Shown: positions 22,700 through 28,458 of the stretch, in pieces
How positions within the stretch are numbered: the stretch's first letter is position 1
Layout of the letters: each line of letters starts with the position of its first letter
Assembly: GCA_019424905.1 (NCBI GenBank)
Contig: JAHYYP010000017.1
Coordinates: 1 to 28,458 of the forward strand
From: Collinsella sp.
GTDB taxonomy: Bacteria; Actinomycetota; Coriobacteriia; Coriobacteriales; Coriobacteriaceae
Direction: 5' to 3'
DNA length: 28,458 nucleotides
Program-made: the position numbers and the translations under genes
The notes under the pieces: model-generated
Database searches by the model: none
What the model was told of the DNA's origin: nothing
Seen by the model: the letters and a program-made list of their open reading frames with translations, nothing else

Positions 22700-23614
22700 A
22701 TGACTGATGCCGTTGAGGTGCTGCGAATCGAGTCGCTCGAAGACGAGCGACTCGACGCCTACATGCGACTGACGGAGCGTGAGCTGCGCTGTGTGCTGGA
22801 GCCGCAAAAGGGCATCTTTATTGCCGAGAGTGCTAAGGTTATTGAGCGCGCGGTCCGTGCCGGATACCAGCCGGTGAGCTTTCTTTTGGGCGAACGCTGG
22901 CTCGATCAGATGATGCCGCTGTTTGAGCGCCTGGTTGCGCGCGAGGGCGCAGGTCCGGTTCCTGTGTTCGTGGCCTCCATGGAGCTCATGGAGCAGTTGA
23001 CGGGCTTTAACGTGACGCGCGGTGCACTCGCGGCGTTTCGTCGCCCGCGGCAGATTCCGGTTGATGAGTTCTTGGGCGGCGTCGTCAAGGCTGCGGGGGA
23101 GCGTCCGGTGCGCGTGTGCGTGCTCGAGGGCATTGTCGACCACACCAACGTCGGCGCGATTTTCCGCTCGGCCGCCGCGCTCAATGTCGACGGCATTCTG
23201 GTGAGCCCTACGTGCTGCGACCCGCTGTACCGTCGCTCGGCCCGCGTGAGCATGGGCACGGTTTTTCAGGTGCCGTGGACGCGCATTGGCAGCGAGGCTC
23301 GTGTGTGGCCGCACGATGGCCTGGCGGCACTGCATGAAGCCGGTTTTTCCTGTGCTGCCATGGCATTGACGGACGATTCCGTATCGCTGGACGATCTCGT
23401 GCTGCAGGAGATTGACCGCCTGGCGATCTTTATGGGTACCGAGGGTGCCGGCCTGGGTGCCAAGACTATCGCGGGCTGCGACCGGGCCGTGCGCATTCCG
23501 ATGGCGCACGGGGTCGATTCGCTCAACGTGGCCGCGGCGAGTGCCGTCGCCTTTTGGCAGCTGTGCCCGCACGTGAGCAATGAGTATCACTACCAGCCGG
23601 GGCTGTATCACTAG
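22700..23614 (+). CDS. SpoU/TrmH-family RNA 2'-O-methyltransferase
   Basis: A SPOUT-fold enzyme that probably methylates a ribose in rRNA or tRNA with S-adenosylmethionine. The protein has 304 residues. Residues 1-110 are the N-terminal substrate-binding domain. The catalytic domain shows motif 1, TNVGAIFRSAAAL (149-161, with R156), motif 2, FMGTEGAGLGAKTI (M245 to E248), and motif 3, VDSLNVAAASAVAFW. The target nucleotide cannot be told from the sequence. A 23S rRNA methyltransferase of the TsnR/RlmB group is one possibility. The ribosome binding site is weak (ACAGG, 9-10 nt before ATG). It has its own gap on both sides and is likely a single-gene unit. Confidence 0.9.
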   Translation: MTDAVEVLRIESLEDERLDAYMRLTERELRCVLEPQKGIFIAESAKVIERAVRAGYQPVSFLLGERWLDQMMPLFERLVAREGAGPVPVFVASMELMEQLTGFNVTRGALAAFRRPRQIPVDEFLGGVVKAAGERPVRVCVLEGIVDHTNVGAIFRSAAALNVDGILVSPTCCDPLYRRSARVSMGTVFQVPWTRIGSEARVWPHDGLAALHEAGFSCAAMALTDDSVSLDDLVLQEIDRLAIFMGTEGAGLGAKTIAGCDRAVRIPMAHGVDSLNVAAASAVAFWQLCPHVSNEYHYQPGLYH

Positions 23615-23668
23615 CGGGGTGCTCTCGAACTTTGCCGACAGAGGTGTTTCGACTGCCTTCGGTCGGTG

Positions 23669-23697
23669 TTAAGCTGATAGCGGCTTTGCCGTACTAT
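23669..23697 (+). promoter_or_regulatory. Possible promoter of the MATE transporter gene
   Basis: TTAAGC (23669-23674) and TACTAT (23692-23697) are 17 bp apart and lie 37 bp before the GTG start. The spacer holds a small inverted repeat, CGGC-TTT-GCCG (23681-23691). Matches to consensus are moderate. Confidence 0.4.
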
Positions 23698-23734
23698 TGA
23701 TGTGTTGTTTGGCGTACGCTAGCGGGGAGGGCGT

Positions 23735-25087
23735 GTGGCTAAGAAATCTACGGCTATCGATGTAACGCAGGGTGTCATTTGGCAGCAGCTGCTGTCGCTG
23801 TGCGTTCCCATCTTCTTTAGTTCGTTTTTTCAGCAGGCATACACGCTTATCGGTACCTATATCGTCGGTCAGTTTGGCGGCAAGCTCGCTCTGGGTGGCA
23901 TTCAGGCCACGATGGTGCTTACGGAGCTCTGCATTGGCTTTTGTGTCGGCGTCGGTGCCGGCTGCGCGGTCATTACGGGCCAGTTTTTTGGCCAGCACGA
24001 TGATGAGCGACTGAGTCGTTCGGTCCATACGGCCATGACCCTCGCGCTGGTGGGCGGTATCGTTTTCTCGATTCTTGGCATAGTGTTCGTTGAGCCCATG
24101 CTGGTGCTTATGAACACACCGCATGAATTATTGGCCGAGGGCGTGGCCTATGCTCGTTGCTATTTTGCCGCTATGGTTGCGGCGCTGCTGCTCAATATGG
24201 GAACAGCACTGCTGCGCGCCGTGGGCGACACGCGCGGACCTGCTGTGATCATCGCTTCCGGCTGCCTTGTTAATGCGGTGCTGGATGTCATCTTCGTTGC
24301 CGTGCTTCATATGGAGGCTCTGGGCTGCGGCATCGCGGTGGCGCTGACCATTTGCTCCAACGCCACGATGATCGTGATTCGCATGATGCACGCACCGGGT
24401 GCGTGGCGGCTTTCGCTGTCCAAACTCGGCATTGATCCTGGCATTTGTAAGAGCATGATCTCGTGTGGTCTGCCGCTTGGTTTTCAGTCTGCTGCGTATT
24501 CGATTTCCAACGTTTTGATTCAGGTGTCGGTCAACTCGTTTGGCGCCGATGTCACCACGGCGTGGGGTCTTTCGGGCCGCTTAGATGGCATTGTCTGGAT
24601 GGTTACCGAGGCGCTTGGCGTTTCGATCACCACGTTCTCGGCACAGAACTTTGGAGCGCGCAACTACGAGCGCATGCGCAAGGGCTACCATACTTCGCTC
24701 GTGCTGTCGTTTATGCTCATTGGTGGCCTGTCTGCCGTGCTGCTGGTGTTCTCGGGTCCGTTGTCGCGTCTGTTTGTCGACGATGCTTCGATTTCGGCGT
24801 ATACCACGACGATCCTTCATTTTATCGCGCCGTTCTACGCGATCTACTCGATTATCGAAAACGCGTCGGGCTCCATTCGCGGTGCCGGTGTGAGCTTGCA
24901 GCCCATGCTGCTCACGATTTTTGGCACCGTCGTGCTCAGGGTGATCTGGGTGTTTGCGATCATGCCGTTTGATCCGTCGCTTGAGCACCTGCTATTGGTT
25001 TACCCCGTAACCTGGCTCATCACGGCCACGATGTTTACCATCTACCACCACAGCGGCAACTGGCTCGGCCGCGCCACCGCCAAATGA
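23735..25087 (+). CDS. MATE family efflux transporter
   Basis: A 450-residue integral membrane protein with about 12 hydrophobic segments in two halves, the layout of MATE (multidrug and toxic compound extrusion) antiporters. The N-terminal half shows QLLSLCVPIFFSSFFQQAY, then GTYIVGQFGG and GVGAGCAVITGQFFGQ. LLNMGTALLRAVGDTRGP is a typical segment, and the second half has a matching VTEALGVSITTFSAQNFGAR. Members export drugs or metabolites using Na+ or H+ gradients; the substrate here is unknown. GTG 23735 follows GGGGAGGG. Its stop codon is the first three bases of the inverted repeat at 25085-25168. Confidence 0.93.
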   Translation: MAKKSTAIDVTQGVIWQQLLSLCVPIFFSSFFQQAYTLIGTYIVGQFGGKLALGGIQATMVLTELCIGFCVGVGAGCAVITGQFFGQHDDERLSRSVHTAMTLALVGGIVFSILGIVFVEPMLVLMNTPHELLAEGVAYARCYFAAMVAALLLNMGTALLRAVGDTRGPAVIIASGCLVNAVLDVIFVAVLHMEALGCGIAVALTICSNATMIVIRMMHAPGAWRLSLSKLGIDPGICKSMISCGLPLGFQSAAYSISNVLIQVSVNSFGADVTTAWGLSGRLDGIVWMVTEALGVSITTFSAQNFGARNYERMRKGYHTSLVLSFMLIGGLSAVLLVFSGPLSRLFVDDASISAYTTTILHFIAPFYAIYSIIENASGSIRGAGVSLQPMLLTIFGTVVLRVIWVFAIMPFDPSLEHLLLVYPVTWLITATMFTIYHHSGNWLGRATAK

Positions 25088-25168
25088 TCCCTTGGGGACG
25101 GAGGAAAACGGATCATTGCTCTCCGTCGTGATGTCGATGATCCGTTTTCCTCCGTCCCCTTCGGATCA
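25085..25168. repeat. Long REPIN-like inverted repeat
   Basis: The arms 25094-25115 and 25138-25159 are perfect 22-nt reverse complements, beginning GGGGACGGAGG and ending CGGATCA. Beyond a 3-nt mismatched step, a further 6 bp pair (TGATCC 25085-25090 with GGATCA 25163-25168). The loop is 22 nt. Each half is also flanked by TGATCC and GGATCA, so each can form its own hairpin, as in paired REP sequences. It fills the gap between the convergent MATE and adenosyltransferase genes, and overlaps the MATE stop. The GGGGACG core recurs at 4808-4814. Confidence 0.85.
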
Positions 25169-25169
25169 A

Positions 25170-25655
25170 TTAGTATTCGATGCCTTGGCGGGCTAGGAGG
25201 CCTTCGTCGAAGTAGTGTTTGACGGGGCGCATTTCGGTGACTAGGTCGGCGAGGTCCGCGAGAGGCAGCAGCCCGCGGCCGGTGAGCACGAGCTCCGTGG
25301 TGGCAGGCTTCAGCGCGATCAGCCCCTCCACATCCTCGCGCGTCACGAATCCGCGGCGCATCGCTTCGCCGAGTTCGTCCAAAATCAGAACGTCGACCTG
25401 TGATATCTGCTCGCGTGCGAGCTCCATGATCTGCTCGGCGCAGGCCTCGGGTGTGTCGCGATCGGCCTGTACAATGCGCAGTCCCAGGCGCGGCGCGGCG
25501 TCGTGCTCGGCGCAGTGCAGCTTCTTGGCAAACTGCAGCATGAGTACGTCGAGCCCATAACCTTTGGCGCGCATCGCCAATCCCAGCGCAGCCGTGGTTT
25601 TGCCCTTGCCGTCGCCCGTATAGATCTGAACCTTGCCGACTTCAAGTGATGCCAT
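25170..25655 (-). CDS. cobO: Cob(I)alamin (corrinoid) adenosyltransferase, CobA/CobO/BtuR family
   Basis: The enzyme transfers the adenosyl group of ATP to reduced corrinoids, making the active coenzyme form of B12. The protein has 161 residues, somewhat shorter than the roughly 195 of enteric BtuR because the N terminus is short. The P-loop variant is GDGKGKTT (14-21), followed by AALGLAMRAKGYG. The Walker B region is VDVLILDELGEAM, and the C-terminal RPVKHYFDEGLLARQGIEY is a family hallmark. The minus-strand ATG has AAAGGA about 5 nt upstream. No other B12 genes or B12 riboswitch are nearby, which suggests salvage of imported corrinoids. Confidence 0.93.
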   Translation of the reverse strand: MASLEVGKVQIYTGDGKGKTTAALGLAMRAKGYGLDVLMLQFAKKLHCAEHDAAPRLGLRIVQADRDTPEACAEQIMELAREQISQVDVLILDELGEAMRRGFVTREDVEGLIALKPATTELVLTGRGLLPLADLADLVTEMRPVKHYFDEGLLARQGIEY

Positions 25656-25702
25656 CTCTGTCCTTTCGTGCCCGGCGTCGGTTTATCGCCGTCCGGGTTG
25701 GG

Positions 25703-25708
25703 TATTCT
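25703..25708 (+). promoter_or_regulatory. Possible -10 box of ftsH
   Basis: TATTCT lies 39 bp before the preferred ftsH start in the gap between divergent cobO and ftsH. It has five matches except for the fifth position. Upstream, CCCGG (25671-25675) and CCGGG (25692-25696) form an inverted repeat over the place of the -35 box. Confidence 0.35.
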
Positions 25709-25747
25709 AGTTAGCATTATCAACCCCAGTAGATGGAGTTCAAGCAG

Positions 25748-27640
25748 ATGGAGATGGATGACAACAAACGTAGACGGAATATGATCCTCTACGTGCTCAT
25801 CGCCTTCGTCGTCTACCTCGTGCTCTCGACCGTTCTGTTCCCCAACATCGGTCACACGCAGCAGATTACGAAGACCGATTACTCGACGTTTGTCAAAGCG
25901 CTCGATAAGAAGAGCGTTGACAAGGTTGAGTACAACACGGACGATTACACGATTTATTACACCAAGAAGGGCGAGGACGAGAACATCGCCTACAAGACGA
26001 CCGGTGTGCCGAATGATGCGGGCTTTACCGATCGCGTGCTTGAATCTGGCGCCTCGCTTGAGTCGGTCGTTCCCGATAAGAACTCGGGTCTGATGACCTA
26101 CTACCTGCTCACCCTCATTCTTCCCATGGCGATTTTCTTCCTCATCGGCTGGTGGCTCAACCGCCGTATGAAGAAGGCCATGGGCGATGACGGTCCGTCG
26201 ATGAACTTTGGCGGTGGTGGCTTTGGCGGCGGCGGACTGGGTAAGTCCGGCGCTCGCGTTATCGCCTCCAAAGATGTGGGCGTGACCTTTAAGGATGTTG
26301 CAGGCCAGGAAGAGGCCAAGGAATCCCTTAAGGAGGTCGTCGACTTTCTGGAGAAGCCGCAGCGCTACGAGGAGATCGGCGCCAAGCTGCCGCGCGGTGC
26401 CCTCCTTGTCGGCCCTCCGGGTACCGGTAAAACCTTGCTTGCCAAGGCTGTTGCCGGCGAGGCGGGCGTTCCGTTCTTTAGCATTTCGGGCTCTGAGTTC
26501 GTCGAGATGTTTGTCGGCCGCGGCGCCGCTAAGGTTCGCGATCTGTTTAAGCAGGCCAAGGAAAAGGCCCCGTGCATCGTGTTTATCGACGAGATCGACA
26601 CGATCGGCAAGAAGCGCGATGGCGGCGGCTTTAGCGGCAACGACGAGCGCGAGCAAACGCTCAACCAGTTGCTGACCGAGATGGACGGCTTTGATAACCA
26701 CAAGGGCATCGTCGTCCTCGCCGCTACCAACCGCCCCGACAGCCTTGACCCGGCCTTGCTGCGCCCCGGTCGTTTTGACCGCCGCATCCCCGTCGAGCTG
26801 CCCGACCTGACCGGCCGTAAGAACATCCTCGAGCTGCATGCGAAGAGCGTGAAGACGCAGCCACCGATCGACCTGTCCGCGATTGCCCGCGCCACGCCCG
26901 GCGCCTCGGGCGCCGACCTGGCCAACATCATCAACGAGGGCGCCCTACGTGCCGTCCGCGAGGGGCGCAAGCGTGCCACGCAGGACGATTTTGAGGAGTC
27001 GGTGGAGGTCGTTATCGCCGGACAGCAGCGTAAGTCCACGGTGCTGTCCGACCACGAGAAGCAGGTCGTTTCCTACCACGAGATCGGCCATGCTATCGTC
27101 GCCGCCCGCCAGAAGGGGTCTGCGCCGGTCACCAAGATTACCATCGTGCCGCGCACGAGCGGCGCTCTGGGCTATACCATGCAGGTTGAGGAGGATGAGC
27201 GCTTCCTGACCACACGCCAGGAGGTCCTGGACAAGCTCGCCGTCTACTGCGGCGGACGTGCCGCCGAGGAGCTCATCTTTGGTGAGATGACGACCGGCGC
27301 CGCCAACGATATCGAGCAGGCCACCAAGCTCGCCCGCAACATGGTGACGCGCTTTGGTATGTCCGATGAGTTTGGCATGATGGCGCTCGGTACCGTGCAG
27401 AATGCGTATCTCAACCAGGACACGTCGCTCACCTGCGCCCCCGGTACGGCCGAGCGCGTGGACGCAATTGTCGCCAAGCTGATCGAGGACGCGCACGACC
27501 GCGCTCTGCAGATCCTGAAGGAGAACAAGTTCAAGCTCCACGAGCTGGCTCGTTATCTGTACAAGAAGGAGACGATCACGGGCGAGGAGTTTATGAATCT
27601 CCTCACGCGCGAGAATCCGCTGATGCCGAAGCAGCAGTAA
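25748..27640 (+). CDS. ftsH: ATP-dependent zinc metalloprotease FtsH
   Basis: FtsH is a membrane-anchored AAA+ protease that degrades misfolded membrane proteins and some regulators. ATG 25748 is preferred because TGGAG (25734-25738) stands 9 nt upstream. ATG 25733 would add five residues but has no such site. From 25748 it has 630 residues. Transmembrane segments are at about 13-31 and 116-137, with an external domain between. A Gly-rich linker covers 153-165. The AAA domain has Walker A GPPGTGKT (222-229), Walker B IVFIDE (277-282) and the NRPDSLDPALLRPGRFDR region. The zinc site reads HEIGH (444-448) where most homologues read HEAGH; the His and Glu residues are intact. It is followed by a strong terminator. 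Confidence 0.96.
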   Translation: MEMDDNKRRRNMILYVLIAFVVYLVLSTVLFPNIGHTQQITKTDYSTFVKALDKKSVDKVEYNTDDYTIYYTKKGEDENIAYKTTGVPNDAGFTDRVLESGASLESVVPDKNSGLMTYYLLTLILPMAIFFLIGWWLNRRMKKAMGDDGPSMNFGGGGFGGGGLGKSGARVIASKDVGVTFKDVAGQEEAKESLKEVVDFLEKPQRYEEIGAKLPRGALLVGPPGTGKTLLAKAVAGEAGVPFFSISGSEFVEMFVGRGAAKVRDLFKQAKEKAPCIVFIDEIDTIGKKRDGGGFSGNDEREQTLNQLLTEMDGFDNHKGIVVLAATNRPDSLDPALLRPGRFDRRIPVELPDLTGRKNILELHAKSVKTQPPIDLSAIARATPGASGADLANIINEGALRAVREGRKRATQDDFEESVEVVIAGQQRKSTVLSDHEKQVVSYHEIGHAIVAARQKGSAPVTKITIVPRTSGALGYTMQVEEDERFLTTRQEVLDKLAVYCGGRAAEELIFGEMTTGAANDIEQATKLARNMVTRFGMSDEFGMMALGTVQNAYLNQDTSLTCAPGTAERVDAIVAKLIEDAHDRALQILKENKFKLHELARYLYKKETITGEEFMNLLTRENPLMPKQQ

Positions 27641-27661
27641 TACTGGTTGCGCAGTCTCAAT

Positions 27662-27698
27662 CGCCCCATTTGAGTGTCCATCTCAAATGGGGCGTTTT
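27662..27698 (+). terminator. Terminator of ftsH
   Basis: CGCCCCATTTGAG (27662-27674) pairs perfectly with CTCAAATGGGGCG (27682-27694) around a 7-nt loop, followed by TTTT. It is a good intrinsic terminator, 21 nt after the stop. Confidence 0.85.
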
Positions 27699-27716
27699 GC
27701 GTAGGGAGAGTTGTAT

Positions 27717-28208
27717 ATGAAGATCGTGGTAAGTGCCTGCTTGATGGGCGAGAGCTGCAAGTATAACGGGCTCGACAACTATCATCGAGAGTTGGTCGAG
27801 GCCTGCGAGCGCACGGGGACCGAGGTCCTCTTGGTGTGTCCTGAGGTCTTTGGGGGTCTTCCCACGCCGCGCAAGCCGTCCGAGATTGTGAACGGCGAGG
27901 TTCGTACCTGCGAGGGCATCTCGGTTGATCGCGAATTTCGCCTGGGTGCCCAACGTGCGCTCGATATGTGCGAGCAGGCGGGCGGACCGGAAGAGATAGT
28001 CGCGTGCATCCTTCAGGACCGCAGCCCCTCGTGCGGTGCGGGTCACATCTACGACGGCACCTTTAGCGGTACGCTCACCGCGGGCAACGGTGTTTTCGTC
28101 GACCTGCTCCTGCGCCACGGGTACCGTGTGATTCCGGCTAGCGAGTTCGATCCCAGCATGCTGGAACATTGTCCACAGCACTCGAACCCAACACTTCCTC
28201 ACGGGTGA
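27717..28208 (+). CDS. DUF523 family protein with an unusual C-terminal end
   Basis: A 163-residue protein. The family is of unknown function and is recognised by Cys-rich motifs: VSACLMGESCKYNG (C8 and C14), VCPEVFGGLPTPR (C41) and LQDRSPSCG (103-107). ATG 27717 is chosen because AGGGAG (27703-27708) lies 8 nt upstream; the in-frame TTG at 27711 is too close to it. Family members usually end soon after GYRVIP (135-140). Here about 17 extra residues follow (from FDPSMLEHC on), encoded in sequence whose opposite strand reads as the end of a serine recombinase. The natural end of the gene may therefore have been replaced when a mobile element was inserted or lost. The core of the protein looks complete. 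Confidence 0.85.
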   Translation: MKIVVSACLMGESCKYNGLDNYHRELVEACERTGTEVLLVCPEVFGGLPTPRKPSEIVNGEVRTCEGISVDREFRLGAQRALDMCEQAGGPEEIVACILQDRSPSCGAGHIYDGTFSGTLTAGNGVFVDLLLRHGYRVIPASEFDPSMLEHCPQHSNPTLPHG

Positions 28209-28290
28209 CCGTTTTGGCATCATCCGTGAAGTTGATATTGAGTACGACCCGGTCATCAAAGACGTAGACCGAGTTGACAGGTGCCGTACC
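28140..28290 (-). pseudogene. Remnant of a serine recombinase, C-terminal end
   Basis: On the minus strand, from about 28278 down to 28165, the frame reads VNSVYVFDDRVVLNINFT, then DDAKTVTREEVLGSS. This resembles the conserved end of large serine recombinases from Firmicutes and Coriobacteriia elements (the pattern FVNxVYhaDD ... hhhNa). Nothing upstream in the same frame resembles the rest of such an enzyme, and no catalytic domain is present within the window. The remnant overlaps the last 44 bases or more of the DUF523 gene on the other strand. The identification is from memory of the family pattern and is not proven. Confidence 0.5.
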
Positions 28291-28406
28291 CAGGCAGTCC
28301 CTCCCCGCGGTCCTCGCGCAGGAACGCGTACAAGGCCCTCCCGTCTCTTGCGCCCCTCCTGCCCCAAACCCTGCTAGGAACGAGTGCAGCAAACTGGAAT
28401 TTTAAA

Positions 28407-28457
28407 TTAGTCTTTGCAAATAACCTTTGAACCTTCACCATCAATTACAATTCCCTG
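28407..28457 (-). CDS. Possible C-terminal end of an unidentified gene entering from the right
   Basis: A minus-strand frame is open from the window edge to TAA (28409-28407) and reads QGIVIDGEGSKVICKD. Its base composition is AT-rich, unlike every gene to the left, which suggests a foreign gene. At 16 codons it is too short to identify and may be chance. The stretch 28291-28406 between it and the recombinase remnant shows nothing else I can support. Confidence 0.25.
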   Translation of the reverse strand, partial: QGIVIDGEGSKVICKD

Positions 28458-28458
28458 A

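Noticed and set aside
23650..23666. Small hairpin CGACTG/CGGTCG between the methyltransferase and MATE genes as a terminator
   Set aside because: The stem has only six pairs including a T-G pair, and no T-tract follows.
25671..25696. Inverted repeat in the cobO-ftsH gap as a B12 riboswitch or operator
   Set aside because: The gap is under 100 bp, far too short for a cobalamin riboswitch, and no B12-box-like sequence is visible. The CCCGG/CCGGG repeat is too short to call.
28256..28444. Minus-strand frame beginning MMVKVQRLFAK across the AT-rich junction
   Set aside because: It spans the composition break, has no ribosome binding site or family match, and ends inside the recombinase remnant in another frame.
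1..28458. CRISPR array, rRNA genes, SRP RNA, complete insertion sequence or prophage genes
   Set aside because: I looked for regularly spaced repeats, rRNA-like stretches, the conserved SRP RNA loop near ffh, and transposase or phage protein motifs, and saw none apart from the recombinase remnant.

Overview
The window is a block of chromosomal housekeeping genes from a high-GC bacterium. The gene content and order point to an actinobacterium of the class Coriobacteriia, most likely Collinsella or a close relative. This is inferred from gene order and protein style; no database was searched. Supporting signs are the truB-ribF-dnaG-sigma order, a SepIVA-like DivIVA relative beside the DUF177-rpmF pair, very short intergenic gaps, GTG and TTG starts, and a Bacillus-type ThyA. 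Twenty-two of the 24 protein genes, counting the partial truB at the left edge, lie on the + strand. The two exceptions are the DUF134/NifX-like gene and the corrinoid adenosyltransferase.

Layout. 1-3294: end of truB, then ribF and dnaG, joined by 4- and 8-bp overlaps. 3405-4751: the primary sigma factor, followed by a strong hairpin terminator and a 28-bp REP-like palindrome. 4854-5131: a promoter, two identical tRNA-Asn genes with a hairpin between them, and a terminator. 5290-10654: an Asp23-family protein, the FakA-type fatty acid kinase subunit, recG, rsmD and coaD. 10723-12018: SepIVA-like coiled-coil protein, DUF177 protein and ribosomal protein L32. 12107-20162: plsX, acpP, rnc, smc, ftsY and ffh, covering lipid precursor supply, RNA processing, chromosome organisation and membrane targeting. 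20283-21047 (minus): a DUF134 DNA-binding domain fused to a NifX/NifB-like domain with a His/Cys-rich tail. It is divergent from thyA and folA, across a region with two matching palindromes. 22700-25087: a SPOUT rRNA/tRNA methyltransferase and a MATE transporter. A long inverted repeat then separates the transporter from the convergent adenosyltransferase gene. 25748-27640: ftsH. 27717-28208: a DUF523 protein whose end runs into the antisense of what looks like a serine recombinase remnant. The last 70 bases or so are AT-rich and look foreign.

Most of the window is ordinary core genome. The parts worth a second look are these: the DUF134/NifX-like gene, with an internal near-perfect ribosome binding site and start and twin palindromes 53 bp apart; the REP/REPIN-like elements; an Asp-to-Asn change at a metal-ligand position of RNase III; a palindrome plus hairpin in the plsX leader; and the recombinase scar at the right end. 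I saw no CRISPR array, prophage, complete insertion sequence, rRNA gene or signal recognition particle RNA gene.
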